Shown here one piece after another: positions 1 through 9,206 of a stretch of DNA of 32,567 bases. The stretch comes from Candidatus Rifleibacteriota bacterium (GTDB lineage Bacteria > Muiribacteriota > Ozemobacteria > Ozemobacterales > Ozemobacteraceae): positions 1-32,567 of the forward strand of contig JAAYVD010000026.1 in NCBI GenBank assembly GCA_012517355.1. The letters are read 5' to 3'. The position numbers were made by a program, and so were the translations under genes. The notes under the pieces were generated by a model that saw only the letters and a list, made by a program, of their open reading frames with translations, was not told the DNA's origin and ran no database searches. Numbering within the stretch: position 1 is the stretch's first letter; each line of letters opens with the position of its first letter.

Positions 1-2676
1 GGCGGCGGCCAGGCGGTCGCAGAGGGCCAGGACGGGGGTGGGGTCGGCGGCAGGGGTGAAGGCGGCCACGGCGCGCCCGGCCTCGTCGGCGAGGGCCTGG
101 GTGGCCGCGGCGAGGGCGGCCAGGCGGGCCGTCTCCGAGGCGTCGGCGGCGATCCGGTCGCGGGCGGCCTCGGCTTCCTTGACGCGGTCGGCGAGGCCGG
201 GGGTGGCGGGGAACTGCCGCTGCAGGTCATGCAGCCAGGCCAGGGCGCGGGCGGGATCGGTGGGCAGGGCGGCGGCGGCTTCGCGTTGGAAGCGCTCGAT
301 CCAGGCCGTCTGCGCCTGGGCGGCGGCGGTGGCGAGGCCGGCGGCCTTCATCTCCTGCAGGGTGGCCGCCAGTTCGGCGGTGCCGGAGCCGGGGGCGAGC
401 GCGGCCAGCAGGGCGTCAGCCCTCTGCCGGAGGGCCTGCTCGGCGGCGCGGCGGGCGGCTTCGGCCTGCAGCTCCGTCCGGTAGGCGAGGAGGTCGAGGG
501 CGGCGGAGGCGTTGACCGGGTTGACCCGGACGGCCTCCTCGAACAGCAGGAGCGCCTGGGTGGCCTGGCCGGTGCGCCGGGCCTCGCGGGCGCGCCGTTC
601 GAACTCGCCGCTGATGACCGGCCGGAAGGCCTGGGCCAGGGGCCCGCCGCTGGTGGCGTATTCCAGGCTGACCAGGTGGCGGGCCGCCTCCTCGAACTCA
701 CCGAGGGCCACCGCCCGCCGGATCTCGGCCTCGAGGGCGGGGATGGTCAGCAGGGTCGGCCCTGGCCGGGGGGGCGTCGGCGGAGCCGGGCTCCGGAACC
801 AGAGGAAGCCGGCGACCAGGAGCACGGCCAGGGCGGCGCCGCCGGCCAGCAGGCGGTTCCGGCGGGCTCCGGCGGCCGCCTCGTCGTCGAAAAGGGTGCG
901 CAGGGGGGCGGTGCGGCGGCTCTTGGAGCTCTTGCGTCGGCCGCTCTCTTCCGCGGCCTCCTCGGCGGGCTGGTTTTCCAGGAAGGCTTCCAGGGCATCG
1001 ATCACCTCGTCGGGGCGGGGGCGGGCCTCGGGGTTCTTGTCGAGCATCCGGCGGATGAGGGGCAGCAGGGGGGCGACCGCCTGGTCGGGGATGAGCACCT
1101 GGGCGGGCAGCGTGCTCTCGATGTGCATGGCGGCGACGGCGACGGCCGCGTTGGTGGGGCCGGTCGCCACGAAGGGTGGCTGGCCGAACAGCAGTTCCCA
1201 GAAGATGACGCCGATCGAGTAGATGTCGGACTGCCCGGTGAGGGCCTTGTCGCCGAGGCACTGCTCGGGGGACATGTATTCGGGGGTGCCGATCGTCATG
1301 CCGGTGCGGGTGACGCTGACGGTGCCGCGGGCGATGCCGAAGTCGAGGATCTTGAGGAGCCCGTCGCGGGTCACGTAGAGGTTGCCCGGCTTGATGTCGC
1401 GGTGGATGATGCCGCGGGCGTGGCAGGCGGCGATGCCCTCGAGCAGTTGCAGCATCAGGGGGGCGACCTTGCGGGGGTTCTTCAGCAGGGTCGGCTTGAG
1501 GGTGTCGAGGGTGACCCCGTCGATGTACTCCATGACCAGGAACGGCTGGCCGCTGGTCTTCTCGACCGAGGAGGCGAAGATGCCCACCACGTTGGGATGG
1601 CCGACCGTGGCCAGCAGCTGGCCTTCCCGGACGAACCGGTCGAGGATGCCGGCATCCTGGCGGGCCTCGTCGGTGAGGATCTTGAGCGCCACGGTGCGGT
1701 TGAGGGCGGTGTCGCGCACCTTGTAGACGCGCCCCATGCCGCCCTCACCCAGGAGGCTCTCGATGTGGTAGATGTCGTTGACCACGCCCCCCACCTGGAA
1801 CGGGCTGCCCGCCGGCGTCGCCGTTTCCGGGCCGGCCTGGAGGCGCTTGACCTCCCCCTTGAGGACCTCGATGATGGTCGGGATGGCCGGGCGGTCTTCC
1901 GGCTTCTTGGCCAGCATGCCGCTCAGCAGGTCGCGCAGGCGGGTGCCGAGGGGGCTTTCCGTGAGCTTGTCGAGGGGGGGCGGTTCGTTGAGGTGCATCA
2001 GGGCGATGGCCAGGGCGGGGTCGTCGGCCCCCGACCCGATGTCGAAGGGCAGGTGTCCGGTCAAAAACTCCCAGAGCATGACGCCGATCGAGTAGATGTC
2101 GGCCTTGGCGCTGATCTCCTGCTTGCCGAGACACTGTTCGGGCGACATGTAATGGGGGGTTCCCATGGCGATGCCGGTGCGGGTCTGCTTCTGGGCGGTC
2201 TTGGCGATGCCGAAATCGACGATCCGGAGTTTCCCCTCGCGGTTGACCAGGACGTTGCCGGGTTTGATGTCGCGATGGATGATGCCCTTCTGGTGGCAGG
2301 CGTGGATGCCGTCGAGCAGTTCGATGAAGTGGCGCAGCAGGCTCAGGGGGTTCTGCTGGTAGTCTTCGCGGCGCTTGTCGATGCTGACGCCGTCGAAGAA
2401 CTCCATGACCAGAAAACTGCAGTTCAGCTTCTCGTCGATGTCGGAGGCATAGACGGTGACGACGGCCGGGTGGGTGATCGTGGCCAGGATGCGGCCCTCG
2501 TTGAGGAACCGCTGGGCGAGCTCCTGGTTGTGGCTGATGTCTTCCAGGAGGAACTTGATGGCCACCTCGCGCCCGAGGTTCTGGTCGAGGGCGCGGAAGA
2601 CCATGCCCATGCCGCCCGCGCCCAGCTGGGCGAGGATCTTGTAATGCCGTCCGACGATCGAATCGATCTTGATCAT
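1..2676 (-). CDS. Serine/threonine protein kinase with two tandem kinase domains (C-terminus beyond the window)
   Basis: Start ATG at 2676; 892 codons are open to the left edge, so the protein is partial. Two complete Hanks-type kinase domains lie in series. Domain 1 (about residues 10-270) has the glycine loop GAGGMG, VAIK Lys41, HRD 134-136 with DIKPGN, and DFG 154-156. Domain 2 (about 310-570) has GEGGMG, VALK Lys332, HRD 425-427 and DFG 445-447. Both look catalytically intact. A basic stretch and one transmembrane segment (about 608-627) follow, then an Ala/Glu-rich helical region that would be extracytoplasmic. PknB-like kinases phosphorylate Ser/Thr of cytoplasmic partners and sense signals through the outer domain. 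The gene is last in a minus-strand run behind the methyltransferase (79 bp gap). There is no clear ribosome site before the ATG; a TACATT box 17 nt upstream could give it its own short-leader promoter. The FHA protein at 14341-16518 is a candidate substrate (inference). Confidence 0.93.
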   Translation of the reverse strand, partial: MIKIDSIVGRHYKILAQLGAGGMGMVFRALDQNLGREVAIKFLLEDISHNQELAQRFLNEGRILATITHPAVVTVYASDIDEKLNCSFLVMEFFDGVSIDKRREDYQQNPLSLLRHFIELLDGIHACHQKGIIHRDIKPGNVLVNREGKLRIVDFGIAKTAQKQTRTGIAMGTPHYMSPEQCLGKQEISAKADIYSIGVMLWEFLTGHLPFDIGSGADDPALAIALMHLNEPPPLDKLTESPLGTRLRDLLSGMLAKKPEDRPAIPTIIEVLKGEVKRLQAGPETATPAGSPFQVGGVVNDIYHIESLLGEGGMGRVYKVRDTALNRTVALKILTDEARQDAGILDRFVREGQLLATVGHPNVVGIFASSVEKTSGQPFLVMEYIDGVTLDTLKPTLLKNPRKVAPLMLQLLEGIAACHARGIIHRDIKPGNLYVTRDGLLKILDFGIARGTVSVTRTGMTIGTPEYMSPEQCLGDKALTGQSDIYSIGVIFWELLFGQPPFVATGPTNAAVAVAAMHIESTLPAQVLIPDQAVAPLLPLIRRMLDKNPEARPRPDEVIDALEAFLENQPAEEAAEESGRRKSSKSRRTAPLRTLFDDEAAAGARRNRLLAGGAALAVLLVAGFLWFRSPAPPTPPRPGPTLLTIPALEAEIRRAVALGEFEEAARHLVSLEYATSGGPLAQAFRPVISGEFERRAREARRTGQATQALLLFEEAVRVNPVNASAALDLLAYRTELQAEAARRAAEQALRQRADALLAALAPGSGTAELAATLQEMKAAGLATAAAQAQTAWIERFQREAAAALPTDPARALAWLHDLQRQFPATPGLADRVKEAEAARDRIAADASETARLAALAAATQALADEAGRAVAAFTPAADPTPVLALCDRLAAA

Positions 2677-2755
2677 GGGTCCCGTGGTGGTTGAATGTAC
2701 GACAGCCACTCTCGTCCGTCAAGGGAGTGGAAGAGGGCCAGGGGGGGAAACGAGG

Positions 2756-3514
2756 TCAGCGGCGGCGGAAGGCTCGCAGGTAGAGCGGGTAGGAGGACGG
2801 CGTCCAGCGGGTCTTTCCCTGGTCGGCGTAGCAGGCCGGCCGCACGAACCCGGCCCGCCGGATGAGGTCCAGCAGGTCGCCGCGGGTGACAGGGAAGAGG
2901 AGCACCCGGTTGCGGAGGGTCGTGCCGTCGGCCTTGACCCGAAGGGTGGTGTGGAAGGCGATCCGGCCGGGCTCCTCGTCGTACTTGTACACCCTGTCGA
3001 AATGTATCTTCCGGTTGTCGAGGGGCGGCAGGCCCGGCGGGCGGATCCGCAGGACGCGGTCGTAGTTGATGATCTGCATGACCAGTGCCCCACCGGGTCG
3101 CAGGCGGTCGTGCGCCTGGCGGAGGAAGCCGCCGATCGCGGTCGGGTCGGGCAGGTGGACGAGGGTGTTGCCGACGCAGGTCACCAGGTCGAAATCCCGC
3201 CCGGGAACGGCCTCGGCCAGGGTGGTCATGTCACCGGTCAGGAAAACGGGGGGTTCCCCGCGCGGCTTCCGCTGTCCGGCCGTGGCCCGGGCCCGTTCGA
3301 CCAGGGCGGGGTCGAGGTCGATGCCGGTGACGTGGTGGCTACGGGCGGCGAGGTTCCGGGCCAGCCCGCCGGTGGCGCAGCCGATGTCGAGGACCCGGCC
3401 GTGGCGGGGGAGCAGGCGGTCCAGCCAGGCGGCGAGCGCCGGGTCGGGGGGAAAGATGTCTTCGTACCAGGGGGCGATCGAGGTGTAGAAGGCTTTGACG
3501 GCAGGTCGTCGCAT
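2756..3514 (-). CDS. Class I SAM-dependent methyltransferase
   Basis: 252 residues. Motif I VLDIGCATGG (residues 41-50) is the glycine-rich SAM loop and the acidic GIDLD (64-68) follows as motif II. FLTGDM (91-96) and the LRPGGALVMQI segment (138-148) complete a Methyltransf_11/25-type Rossmann fold. No membrane segment or signal peptide is seen, so it is cytoplasmic. The substrate cannot be told from sequence. The N-terminal FYTSIAPWYEDIF is typical of small-molecule methyltransferases of this superfamily. The ATG at 3514 has GGAAG 7 nt upstream. It sits 49 bp after the pilin-like gene and 79 bp before the double kinase, all on the minus strand, so the three are probably co-transcribed. Confidence 0.9.
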   Translation of the reverse strand: MRRPAVKAFYTSIAPWYEDIFPPDPALAAWLDRLLPRHGRVLDIGCATGGLARNLAARSHHVTGIDLDPALVERARATAGQRKPRGEPPVFLTGDMTTLAEAVPGRDFDLVTCVGNTLVHLPDPTAIGGFLRQAHDRLRPGGALVMQIINYDRVLRIRPPGLPPLDNRKIHFDRVYKYDEEPGRIAFHTTLRVKADGTTLRNRVLLFPVTRGDLLDLIRRAGFVRPACYADQGKTRWTPSSYPLYLRAFRRR

Positions 3515-3563
3515 GCGGGGGCTTCCATTGGGGGGGTGGGTGGGGGCTGCCGGTGGGGTGGGG

Positions 3564-4028
3564 TTACCGGACGCCGAGCAGCCACCTGACCAGAGGACGG
3601 AGGTAGCGGACGGCCAGAGGGTGGTTGGCGATCCTTCCCCTCACTTCCTCGCTGGTGCCGTGGACGGGGCAGTGAATGCGCCCGCCGCTGGCCAGGCCGG
3701 TGCCGAGATAGTCGCAGGAAGGGAGGGGACGGGAGACCTGGCCTTTGAGGTATGCCTCTTTCAGGAGCACGGAATGGGGGGAAAACACGTCGCCGGCATC
3801 GGCCATCGAATCGATCCTGGCCTGCGGATGATCGAGGTTGTACTCGGCGATGACCCGGGCCAGCATCTCCATGTTGGCCGCGCAGGCCTCGTCCCGGGGC
3901 TGTTCCCGGGAGACGCGGTACACGGGGATCAGGACCAGCCCGGCGACGGCCAGGCCGAACAGGAGGACGATCCCCTGAACCAACCGCGTGCGGCGGGGTT
4001 GTTGGGGACTGGGCGGCAACCCGTTCAT
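3564..4028 (-). CDS. Small membrane-anchored pilin-like protein without a prepilin cleavage site
   Basis: 154 residues with one N-terminal transmembrane helix (about 17-37). A segment CAANMEMLARVIAEYN (49-64) resembles the helix after the methylation site in type II secretion pseudopilins and planctomycete-type pilin-like proteins. A C-terminal CDYLGTGLASGGRIHCPVHG (105-124) matches the 'P-x-C...GG-x-Y/I-x-C-x-x-HG' pattern that closes those proteins; Cys105 and Cys120 could form a disulfide. The prepilin peptidase motif (G/A-F-T-L-I-E) is missing, so it would stay anchored rather than be processed. The ATG at 4028 has GGAGAG 6 nt upstream. It is first in the minus-strand run with the methyltransferase and kinase. 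The function is unknown; the pilin link rests on the short motifs only. Confidence 0.75.
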   Translation of the reverse strand: MNGLPPSPQQPRRTRLVQGIVLLFGLAVAGLVLIPVYRVSREQPRDEACAANMEMLARVIAEYNLDHPQARIDSMADAGDVFSPHSVLLKEAYLKGQVSRPLPSCDYLGTGLASGGRIHCPVHGTSEEVRGRIANHPLAVRYLRPLVRWLLGVR

Positions 4029-4077
4029 GTGGTTCTCTCCGTTGCGGATGGGTTCGTCGACGGCAGGAACTGGCCTA

Positions 4078-4083
4078 AGGATA
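4078..4083 (-). promoter_or_regulatory. Putative -10 box of the pilin-like/methyltransferase/kinase run
   Basis: On the minus strand the sequence GATATCCTTAG contains TATCCT, 50 bp before the 4028 start. No good -35 is visible. The same TATCCT hexamer precedes the HD gene on the plus strand. Confidence 0.35.
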
Positions 4084-4126
4084 TCACGGATCCTGACCGG
4101 CGGGTTTTTTCCTGGGGGGCTCCGTC

Positions 4127-4147
4127 CCTGGGGTGAGCGCCCCCAGG
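4127..4147. other. Hairpin in the divergent intergenic region
   Basis: CCTGGGG and CCCCAGG form a perfect 7-bp stem around a 7-nt loop in the 271-bp gap between the divergent pilin-like and AsmA-like genes. No T-run follows on either strand, so a terminator role is doubtful. It lies upstream of both promoters and could be an operator or mere composition. Confidence 0.3.
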
Positions 4148-4274
4148 CGATTCGCGATGCTGGCCGTTCGAGCTGCCACCCGTGGCGGCCTGGGGCCTTC
4201 CGACCTCCCGCCTGTCGGACCCCCGGCCATCCGTCGGTGGGCGGGTGAAAAACCTGTTTTCCGGGACGGGTTTT

Positions 4275-4292
4275 CTATACAATACGGAAGGA
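4275..4292 (+). promoter_or_regulatory. -10 element and ribosome site of the AsmA-like gene
   Basis: CTATACAAT (TACAAT at 4278-4283) is an AT-rich -10 in otherwise GC-rich sequence. GGAAGGAG (about 4286-4292) follows and the ATG is at 4300. Transcription would start near 4290, so the leader would be only about 10 nt. No convincing -35 is seen. Confidence 0.5.
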
Positions 4293-4299
4293 GCAGACG

Positions 4300-7200
4300 A
4301 TGACGAACCCCGATCCACGGCAGACCCTCGACACCCTGGCGCAGGAGCTGGCCAAGCGCCGGGCGGCTCACCAGTCCGGCATCCAGGGCAGCCGGTGGCG
4401 GCGGCGGGCGCTGCGGACCCTGGTCGGGCTGGTGGCCCTGGTCTTTTTGGGGCTGGCAGGGGTCTTCTTCGTCAATTTCTTCCGGCTGAACAGCGACCTG
4501 ATCGAGGGCCACATCAAGGGCAGCGTCCTGCCGGGCCTCACGCAGGGCCGGTTCCCCCTCGACGTGGGACGCATCTCGGGCGACCTGCTGCACGGCATCG
4601 AGCTGGAGCACCTGATGGTGCGCAACCCGGCCTTTCCGGCGGGCGGGGTGTTCGTGTCGATTCCGCGTATCTCCCTGCGCTATTCGCTGTTCGACGTGTT
4701 CTTCGGCAATCTCGTCCTGGAGCGGGTCATCATCCAGGACCCGGTGGTCAACCTGTCGCGGGGCCCCGACGGCCGCGCCATCTGGGATTTTCCAGCCGCG
4801 TCGGGAACGGCCACGGCTTCTGAACCGGCGGTCGCCCCTGACCTGGGCGTCGCTCCGAACCAGGGCGGCGCCCCGAACCCAGACGCTCTTTCCGGTCAGC
4901 CCGGGGCCCCGGGCACGGTGGCCGGTTCGGGATTGACCGCCGGCCCCGGGACGGCCCCGGCCTCCGAACCGGTCGGGGTTGCCGGGACGGCTGCCGCGCC
5001 GGGCAGGCCAGCGGCCATTCCGAACGGCTCCGCCCGTGCCCCAGCCATGGGGGGGAACGGCCCCGCCCCGGTGGATTCGCCCGGGTCGGCCGGGCCCGAG
5101 GGCGCCGCGGGACCGGCGACGGGCTCGCGACGGGGCGGGCTCGCCCGGGCCCAGGCCCGCGCCCAGGTGCTGGCCGACCGCTACCTGGCGCACGTCGAGA
5201 TCCGCAACCTGAGCCTGCTGGTTCCCAATCCCCGCGATCTGCTGCCCGACCCCACGGTTGCCCGCCTGCTGCGCCTGCCCCCCGGCAACTTCTACCGCAC
5301 CGGCCTGAACCTGCTCCTGCGCAAGTTCCCCGGCCGCGACTTCACAACGCACCTGCTCAAGGTGACCCTCCCGGAAGACCCCTCCTTCCTGACCTTCCAG
5401 GTCACCCGTCTGAACACCACCGGCGATTTCACCCTGTCGGCCCAGTTCCTGCGGCAGGATTTCGAACTGGCCGTCCAGAATCTCGGGGCCGCCGGCCGCC
5501 GCGTGCTGTTCTACGACGGCCGCGACAAGAGCCGGCTCAACCTCCGGTGGCTGCTCGGTCGGCCAGGAAAACCTCTTCCCGAGCGCATCACCGGGATGAC
5601 GGGCGTCCTGCGCCTCGATTCACTGGCCCCCCTGGAATCCTGGCTCCCGGAAGGGGCCCGCCTGGCCGGCAGCGTCCGCATCGACCTCAGCGCCACCGAC
5701 ACCTCCCCCCTGCGCGAGACCGTGGTGGCCTGCGAGGCCGCCGGCCTGCGCGCCGAGCTGCCCGGGCTGCCGCCGCTCGAGAACCTCGACCTGAAGCTCA
5801 CCTCGCGCGGCGGGCTGGCCGCCGTCGAACGGGCCACCTTCCAGGTCGCCGGCTTCGTCTCGAGCCATACCGGCACGCTCGACCTGCGGAACCCCGACCA
5901 CCTGTCGGGCGAGTTTTCCTCGGTGCTGGCCGGCGACCCGCTGACCCTGCGCACCGGCTGGCGCAAGGTGGAGGGCGGGGAATCCCGTCTCTGGCTGGTC
6001 GTGGGCCGCCCCGGCGGCGAACTGAACCTCGAGGCCACCCGGTTGCTGACCCACGGCGTGGCCTCCTACCGCGATCTCACCGGCCGCCTCGAGGTGGCCG
6101 CCGACCGGTCCGTCTGGGACCTCGTCCCCACCCGGCTGCTGGCCCCCTCGATCCGTGAGCGGTTCCAGGCCTTCTTCGACAAGGTGACCGTCGTCGGGCC
6201 CTTGCGGGCCGACGTGGCCATCCCCTCGCCCGCCGACTGGCCCCGCGGCACCGCCGACCTCCGGCTCGACGGGGCCCGCCTCCAAAACCGCCAGAACCCG
6301 GCGCAGGGAGTGGTCCTGGGCGGGCAGGTGCGGCTGTCGCAGGGCCGCCTGCAACTGGCCGACACCTCGGCCACCCTGGCCGCGCTGACGGCCATGGCCA
6401 GCGGCGTGGTGACCTTCGCCACCGACTCGCGCCGCGTGTCCGCCTACGACCTGGAGGTCACCGGTTCCCTCGCCGGCGGGAAGGTCCTCAGCGTGACCGG
6501 CGACCAGGTCGCCGACTCCTGCGGGCTGGCCCGCCCGCCCTTCGACTCGCTCGAACTGGAAGGCGGGCGGGTGGTCGAGGCCCGCGTCACCTGGCCCGGG
6601 CCGGCCCCGGTCGCCCGGGTGGCCGCCGACCGCGTCCGCCTGAAGAAGGACGGCAAGCCCTGGTGGATCGACAAGCTGCAGGCCGAGGTGCGGCCCGATG
6701 CCGCGCCCGATCCGGCGGGGTGGCGGCCCCGGCTGTGGGAGGCCACCGCCTCCTGCCGCCTGTTCGAGGTCGACCTGCAGCTGGCCGCCGCGGTCGAGCC
6801 CGCCTCGCGCACCTTCCGGCGGTTCCGCGCCGACGGGAAGGGGGACGACCTGCAAGCCGTGGTGAAGGGCCTGGCCGGGATCCCCGCCGTGGGCGCGGCC
6901 CTGAAGAAATGGGGCCTGTCGGTGGCGGGCGGGTTCACGTTCGGGGCGGGCGGTCAGGGCCCCTTCGCCCGCCCGGCGGTCGAGGCCACCCTCGACGTGC
7001 CCCGGCTGCGGCTGTCGGCGCGCGACGCGGTGGCCGAGATGCCGTTCACCGCCTCGTTCACCTCGCCGGCGGAGGGCCGCTATCGCGGTCAGGTGCGCAC
7101 CCGCAAGGCGGCGCTCACCGTGCGGGGCGTGGCCTTCCCCCTCGACGCCGCGCAGGCCGAGATCAGCTGGGACCGCTCCCAGGGCAAGGCCGGGCAGGTG

Positions 7201-9072
7201 CTCGGGGTGCAGGCGCAGGTGCAGAGCTTCGGCACGACGGTGGCGGCGCGCGGGGAATACCTTCCCACCCAGGGGCAGATCCGGCAGGCGGCGGGCACCA
7301 TCGCCAGCACGCGCATCGAGGAACTGGCCCGTGAAGTGGCGCGCATCGGGAAGTTCAACCTGCCGTTCACCCTGGTCGGCAAGGCCGGTGGGGAATGGAA
7401 GCTCGCCGGGCCGGTCGCCGACCCGCGCGGGGAGGGCTTTCTCGAGGTCGACAGCCTGGGGCTGACCTTCCCGCTGCGGCAGCGGGGCAACCAGGTCATC
7501 GCCCTGCAGGTCGAGGACCTGGCCGGCCGGCTGGGCGTGAAATACGGGGGCCGCGACGGGGAGTCGGCGGTCAGCCTGGCCGGGGTGCGGGGGAAGGTGC
7601 TCGGCGCCGACCTGTTCTGCGAGGGTTCCGGCCGCCTGCGCCGGCAGGGCGGGGGGACGGTGCCCGAGTTCGACCGGGTGGTGGCCAGTTTCACCGGCCT
7701 GCCCGCCGACCGCACCTTCGCGTTGCTCGCGGCGGGCTACTTCCCCCCCGCCACCACCGCCCAGATCAAGGAGGTGGCCGGCACCCTCTCGGGCAGCCTC
7801 GACCTCGGCGGCGCGCAGAACCGGTTCCACGCGGTCGGCGAGGCGCGCCTCGAGGGCGGCCGGCTGCACCACCAGCTCCTGCAGGCGCCGCTCGAGCAGA
7901 TGAAGGGCCGGTTCCTGTTCTCGCGGCGGGCGGGCGAGTCCTTCCCGGTCGTCGAGATCCGCGATTTCGCGGCCGTCCTGGGCCGGACGCGCTTCGGCAT
8001 CCCGCTGGGCCGGTTCACCGACCCGCAGGGGGCCGGCGGCCTGGAACTGGAGGGCCGGATCGACCAGACCTTCCCCACCGACATCATGAAGCTGCTGTCG
8101 GGCTGGAGCCTGCCAAGCGTCACCTTCCCGAAGGAGGGGGCGATGTCCGGGCGGGTGCGGGTGGCCGGCACGCTGGGCCGGCCGCGGCTCGCTCTCGATC
8201 TCGAGACGATGGCGATGCTGGTCGACTACCGCACCGACCAGCAGAACTACACGGTTCCCCTCGGGAAGTGCCTGGTGGGGCTGGCCTACGACCCCGGCAC
8301 CGGCGAGGCGCGGGTGGCCACCTGTTCGCTCGGCCTGCTGGGCGGGCGGATCGAGGTGTCACGCGCCGAGGCGGTCCTCGACAAGGGGCGGCCGCGGCGG
8401 TTCGCGGTGGCCGGGAAGCTGCAGGGCATCGACGTGGGCACGCTGCGGACGGGCGGGGAGACCGCCCTGCGCGGGGTGATGGACGGCACCTTCACGGCCG
8501 AGCAGACGGCCACCGGCAGCCGGGAGGCCCTGTTCCAGCTGGCCTTCCGCGATATCGTGGTGCCGCAGATCCCCGTCGACCCGGAAGCGGTGCAGAAGAT
8601 CGGCCTCGAGTTCCTCGAGTCGCCCGAGTTCACGGTGGGCCGGCTCAACCTCTACCTGTCGAGCGACGAGGAGGCCGGCCAGCAGGGGCGGGTGCGCGTG
8701 GCCGACGGGCTGTTCGCCGGCCCGGACATGCGGCTCGAGATCGGCAACAGCGCCTTCGACCCCCTCAACCTGCAGCTCGACGCCAAGATCTTCTTCAACC
8801 CGCAGCCGCTGCGCACCACCAAGCTGGGCCGCAAGCTCGGCTCGTTGACCAAGCACCTGCAGGACTCAAAGACCGGCCTTCCCTTCGTCGATCTGACCGT
8901 CAGCGGCCACTGGGACAACCCCGGCCTGCTCGGCAGGACCATCTCCAAACGGGCCGAGAGTCGCGGCAAGCGCAACTTCATCAAGAGCATCTTCGGCGGT
9001 CGCCGCGCCCACAAGGCCAGCGTCGAGGAACTGATGGAATGGTTCCCCGGCTGGAAGCCCGAAAAACCGTGA
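4300..9072 (+). CDS. AsmA/TamB-like large envelope protein
   Basis: 1590 residues. A basic cytoplasmic N-terminus is followed by a single transmembrane helix (about 40-61), then a very long periplasmic region rich in beta-strand repeats. The segment after the helix (DVGRISGDLLHGIELEHL, then a 'SIPRISLRYSLFDVFFGNLVLERVIIQDP' type region around residues 111-142) is the usual AsmA/TamB/YhdP N-terminal pattern. Repeated 'tGtwdnP/varp' style strands recur, ending in VDLTVSGHWDNPGLLG near the C-terminus. AsmA-like proteins form groove-shaped bridges thought to carry phospholipids between inner and outer membranes. The protein is longer than TamB or YhdP (about 1260), partly because of a Pro/Ala/Gly-rich linker at about residues 168-280. 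The start is fixed by GGAAGGAG 7 nt before the ATG. It is transcribed alone and converges on the phospholipase D gene. The subfamily is uncertain. Confidence 0.85.
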   Translation: MTNPDPRQTLDTLAQELAKRRAAHQSGIQGSRWRRRALRTLVGLVALVFLGLAGVFFVNFFRLNSDLIEGHIKGSVLPGLTQGRFPLDVGRISGDLLHGIELEHLMVRNPAFPAGGVFVSIPRISLRYSLFDVFFGNLVLERVIIQDPVVNLSRGPDGRAIWDFPAASGTATASEPAVAPDLGVAPNQGGAPNPDALSGQPGAPGTVAGSGLTAGPGTAPASEPVGVAGTAAAPGRPAAIPNGSARAPAMGGNGPAPVDSPGSAGPEGAAGPATGSRRGGLARAQARAQVLADRYLAHVEIRNLSLLVPNPRDLLPDPTVARLLRLPPGNFYRTGLNLLLRKFPGRDFTTHLLKVTLPEDPSFLTFQVTRLNTTGDFTLSAQFLRQDFELAVQNLGAAGRRVLFYDGRDKSRLNLRWLLGRPGKPLPERITGMTGVLRLDSLAPLESWLPEGARLAGSVRIDLSATDTSPLRETVVACEAAGLRAELPGLPPLENLDLKLTSRGGLAAVERATFQVAGFVSSHTGTLDLRNPDHLSGEFSSVLAGDPLTLRTGWRKVEGGESRLWLVVGRPGGELNLEATRLLTHGVASYRDLTGRLEVAADRSVWDLVPTRLLAPSIRERFQAFFDKVTVVGPLRADVAIPSPADWPRGTADLRLDGARLQNRQNPAQGVVLGGQVRLSQGRLQLADTSATLAALTAMASGVVTFATDSRRVSAYDLEVTGSLAGGKVLSVTGDQVADSCGLARPPFDSLELEGGRVVEARVTWPGPAPVARVAADRVRLKKDGKPWWIDKLQAEVRPDAAPDPAGWRPRLWEATASCRLFEVDLQLAAAVEPASRTFRRFRADGKGDDLQAVVKGLAGIPAVGAALKKWGLSVAGGFTFGAGGQGPFARPAVEATLDVPRLRLSARDAVAEMPFTASFTSPAEGRYRGQVRTRKAALTVRGVAFPLDAAQAEISWDRSQGKAGQVLGVQAQVQSFGTTVAARGEYLPTQGQIRQAAGTIASTRIEELAREVARIGKFNLPFTLVGKAGGEWKLAGPVADPRGEGFLEVDSLGLTFPLRQRGNQVIALQVEDLAGRLGVKYGGRDGESAVSLAGVRGKVLGADLFCEGSGRLRRQGGGTVPEFDRVVASFTGLPADRTFALLAAGYFPPATTAQIKEVAGTLSGSLDLGGAQNRFHAVGEARLEGGRLHHQLLQAPLEQMKGRFLFSRRAGESFPVVEIRDFAAVLGRTRFGIPLGRFTDPQGAGGLELEGRIDQTFPTDIMKLLSGWSLPSVTFPKEGAMSGRVRVAGTLGRPRLALDLETMAMLVDYRTDQQNYTVPLGKCLVGLAYDPGTGEARVATCSLGLLGGRIEVSRAEAVLDKGRPRRFAVAGKLQGIDVGTLRTGGETALRGVMDGTFTAEQTATGSREALFQLAFRDIVVPQIPVDPEAVQKIGLEFLESPEFTVGRLNLYLSSDEEAGQQGRVRVADGLFAGPDMRLEIGNSAFDPLNLQLDAKIFFNPQPLRTTKLGRKLGSLTKHLQDSKTGLPFVDLTVSGHWDNPGLLGRTISKRAESRGKRNFIKSIFGGRRAHKASVEELMEWFPGWKPEKP

Positions 9073-9206
9073 CGCCAGACGAATTTTCCAAGCCACTCTG
9101 GATGGCGCTACCAGCAGGGCAAGGGGTTCCGGGGCAAGAGCGAAACCGTCAAAACCTTATCCGATGAAGGGCCCAACAGGAGGACGGTGGCACCGTCTTC
9201 CGGCGT

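Noticed and set aside
229-2694. 821-codon open frame on the plus strand
   Set aside because: It is antisense to the double kinase, whose motifs are unmistakable on the minus strand. The antisense protein is Gly/Asp-rich with no recognisable domain.
5620-7872. 750-codon open frame on the minus strand
   Set aside because: Antisense to the AsmA-like gene and compositionally Gly/Arg-rich.
7395-9167. 590-codon open frame on the plus strand
   Set aside because: A different frame of the AsmA-like gene, Arg/Gly/Pro-rich, a shadow.
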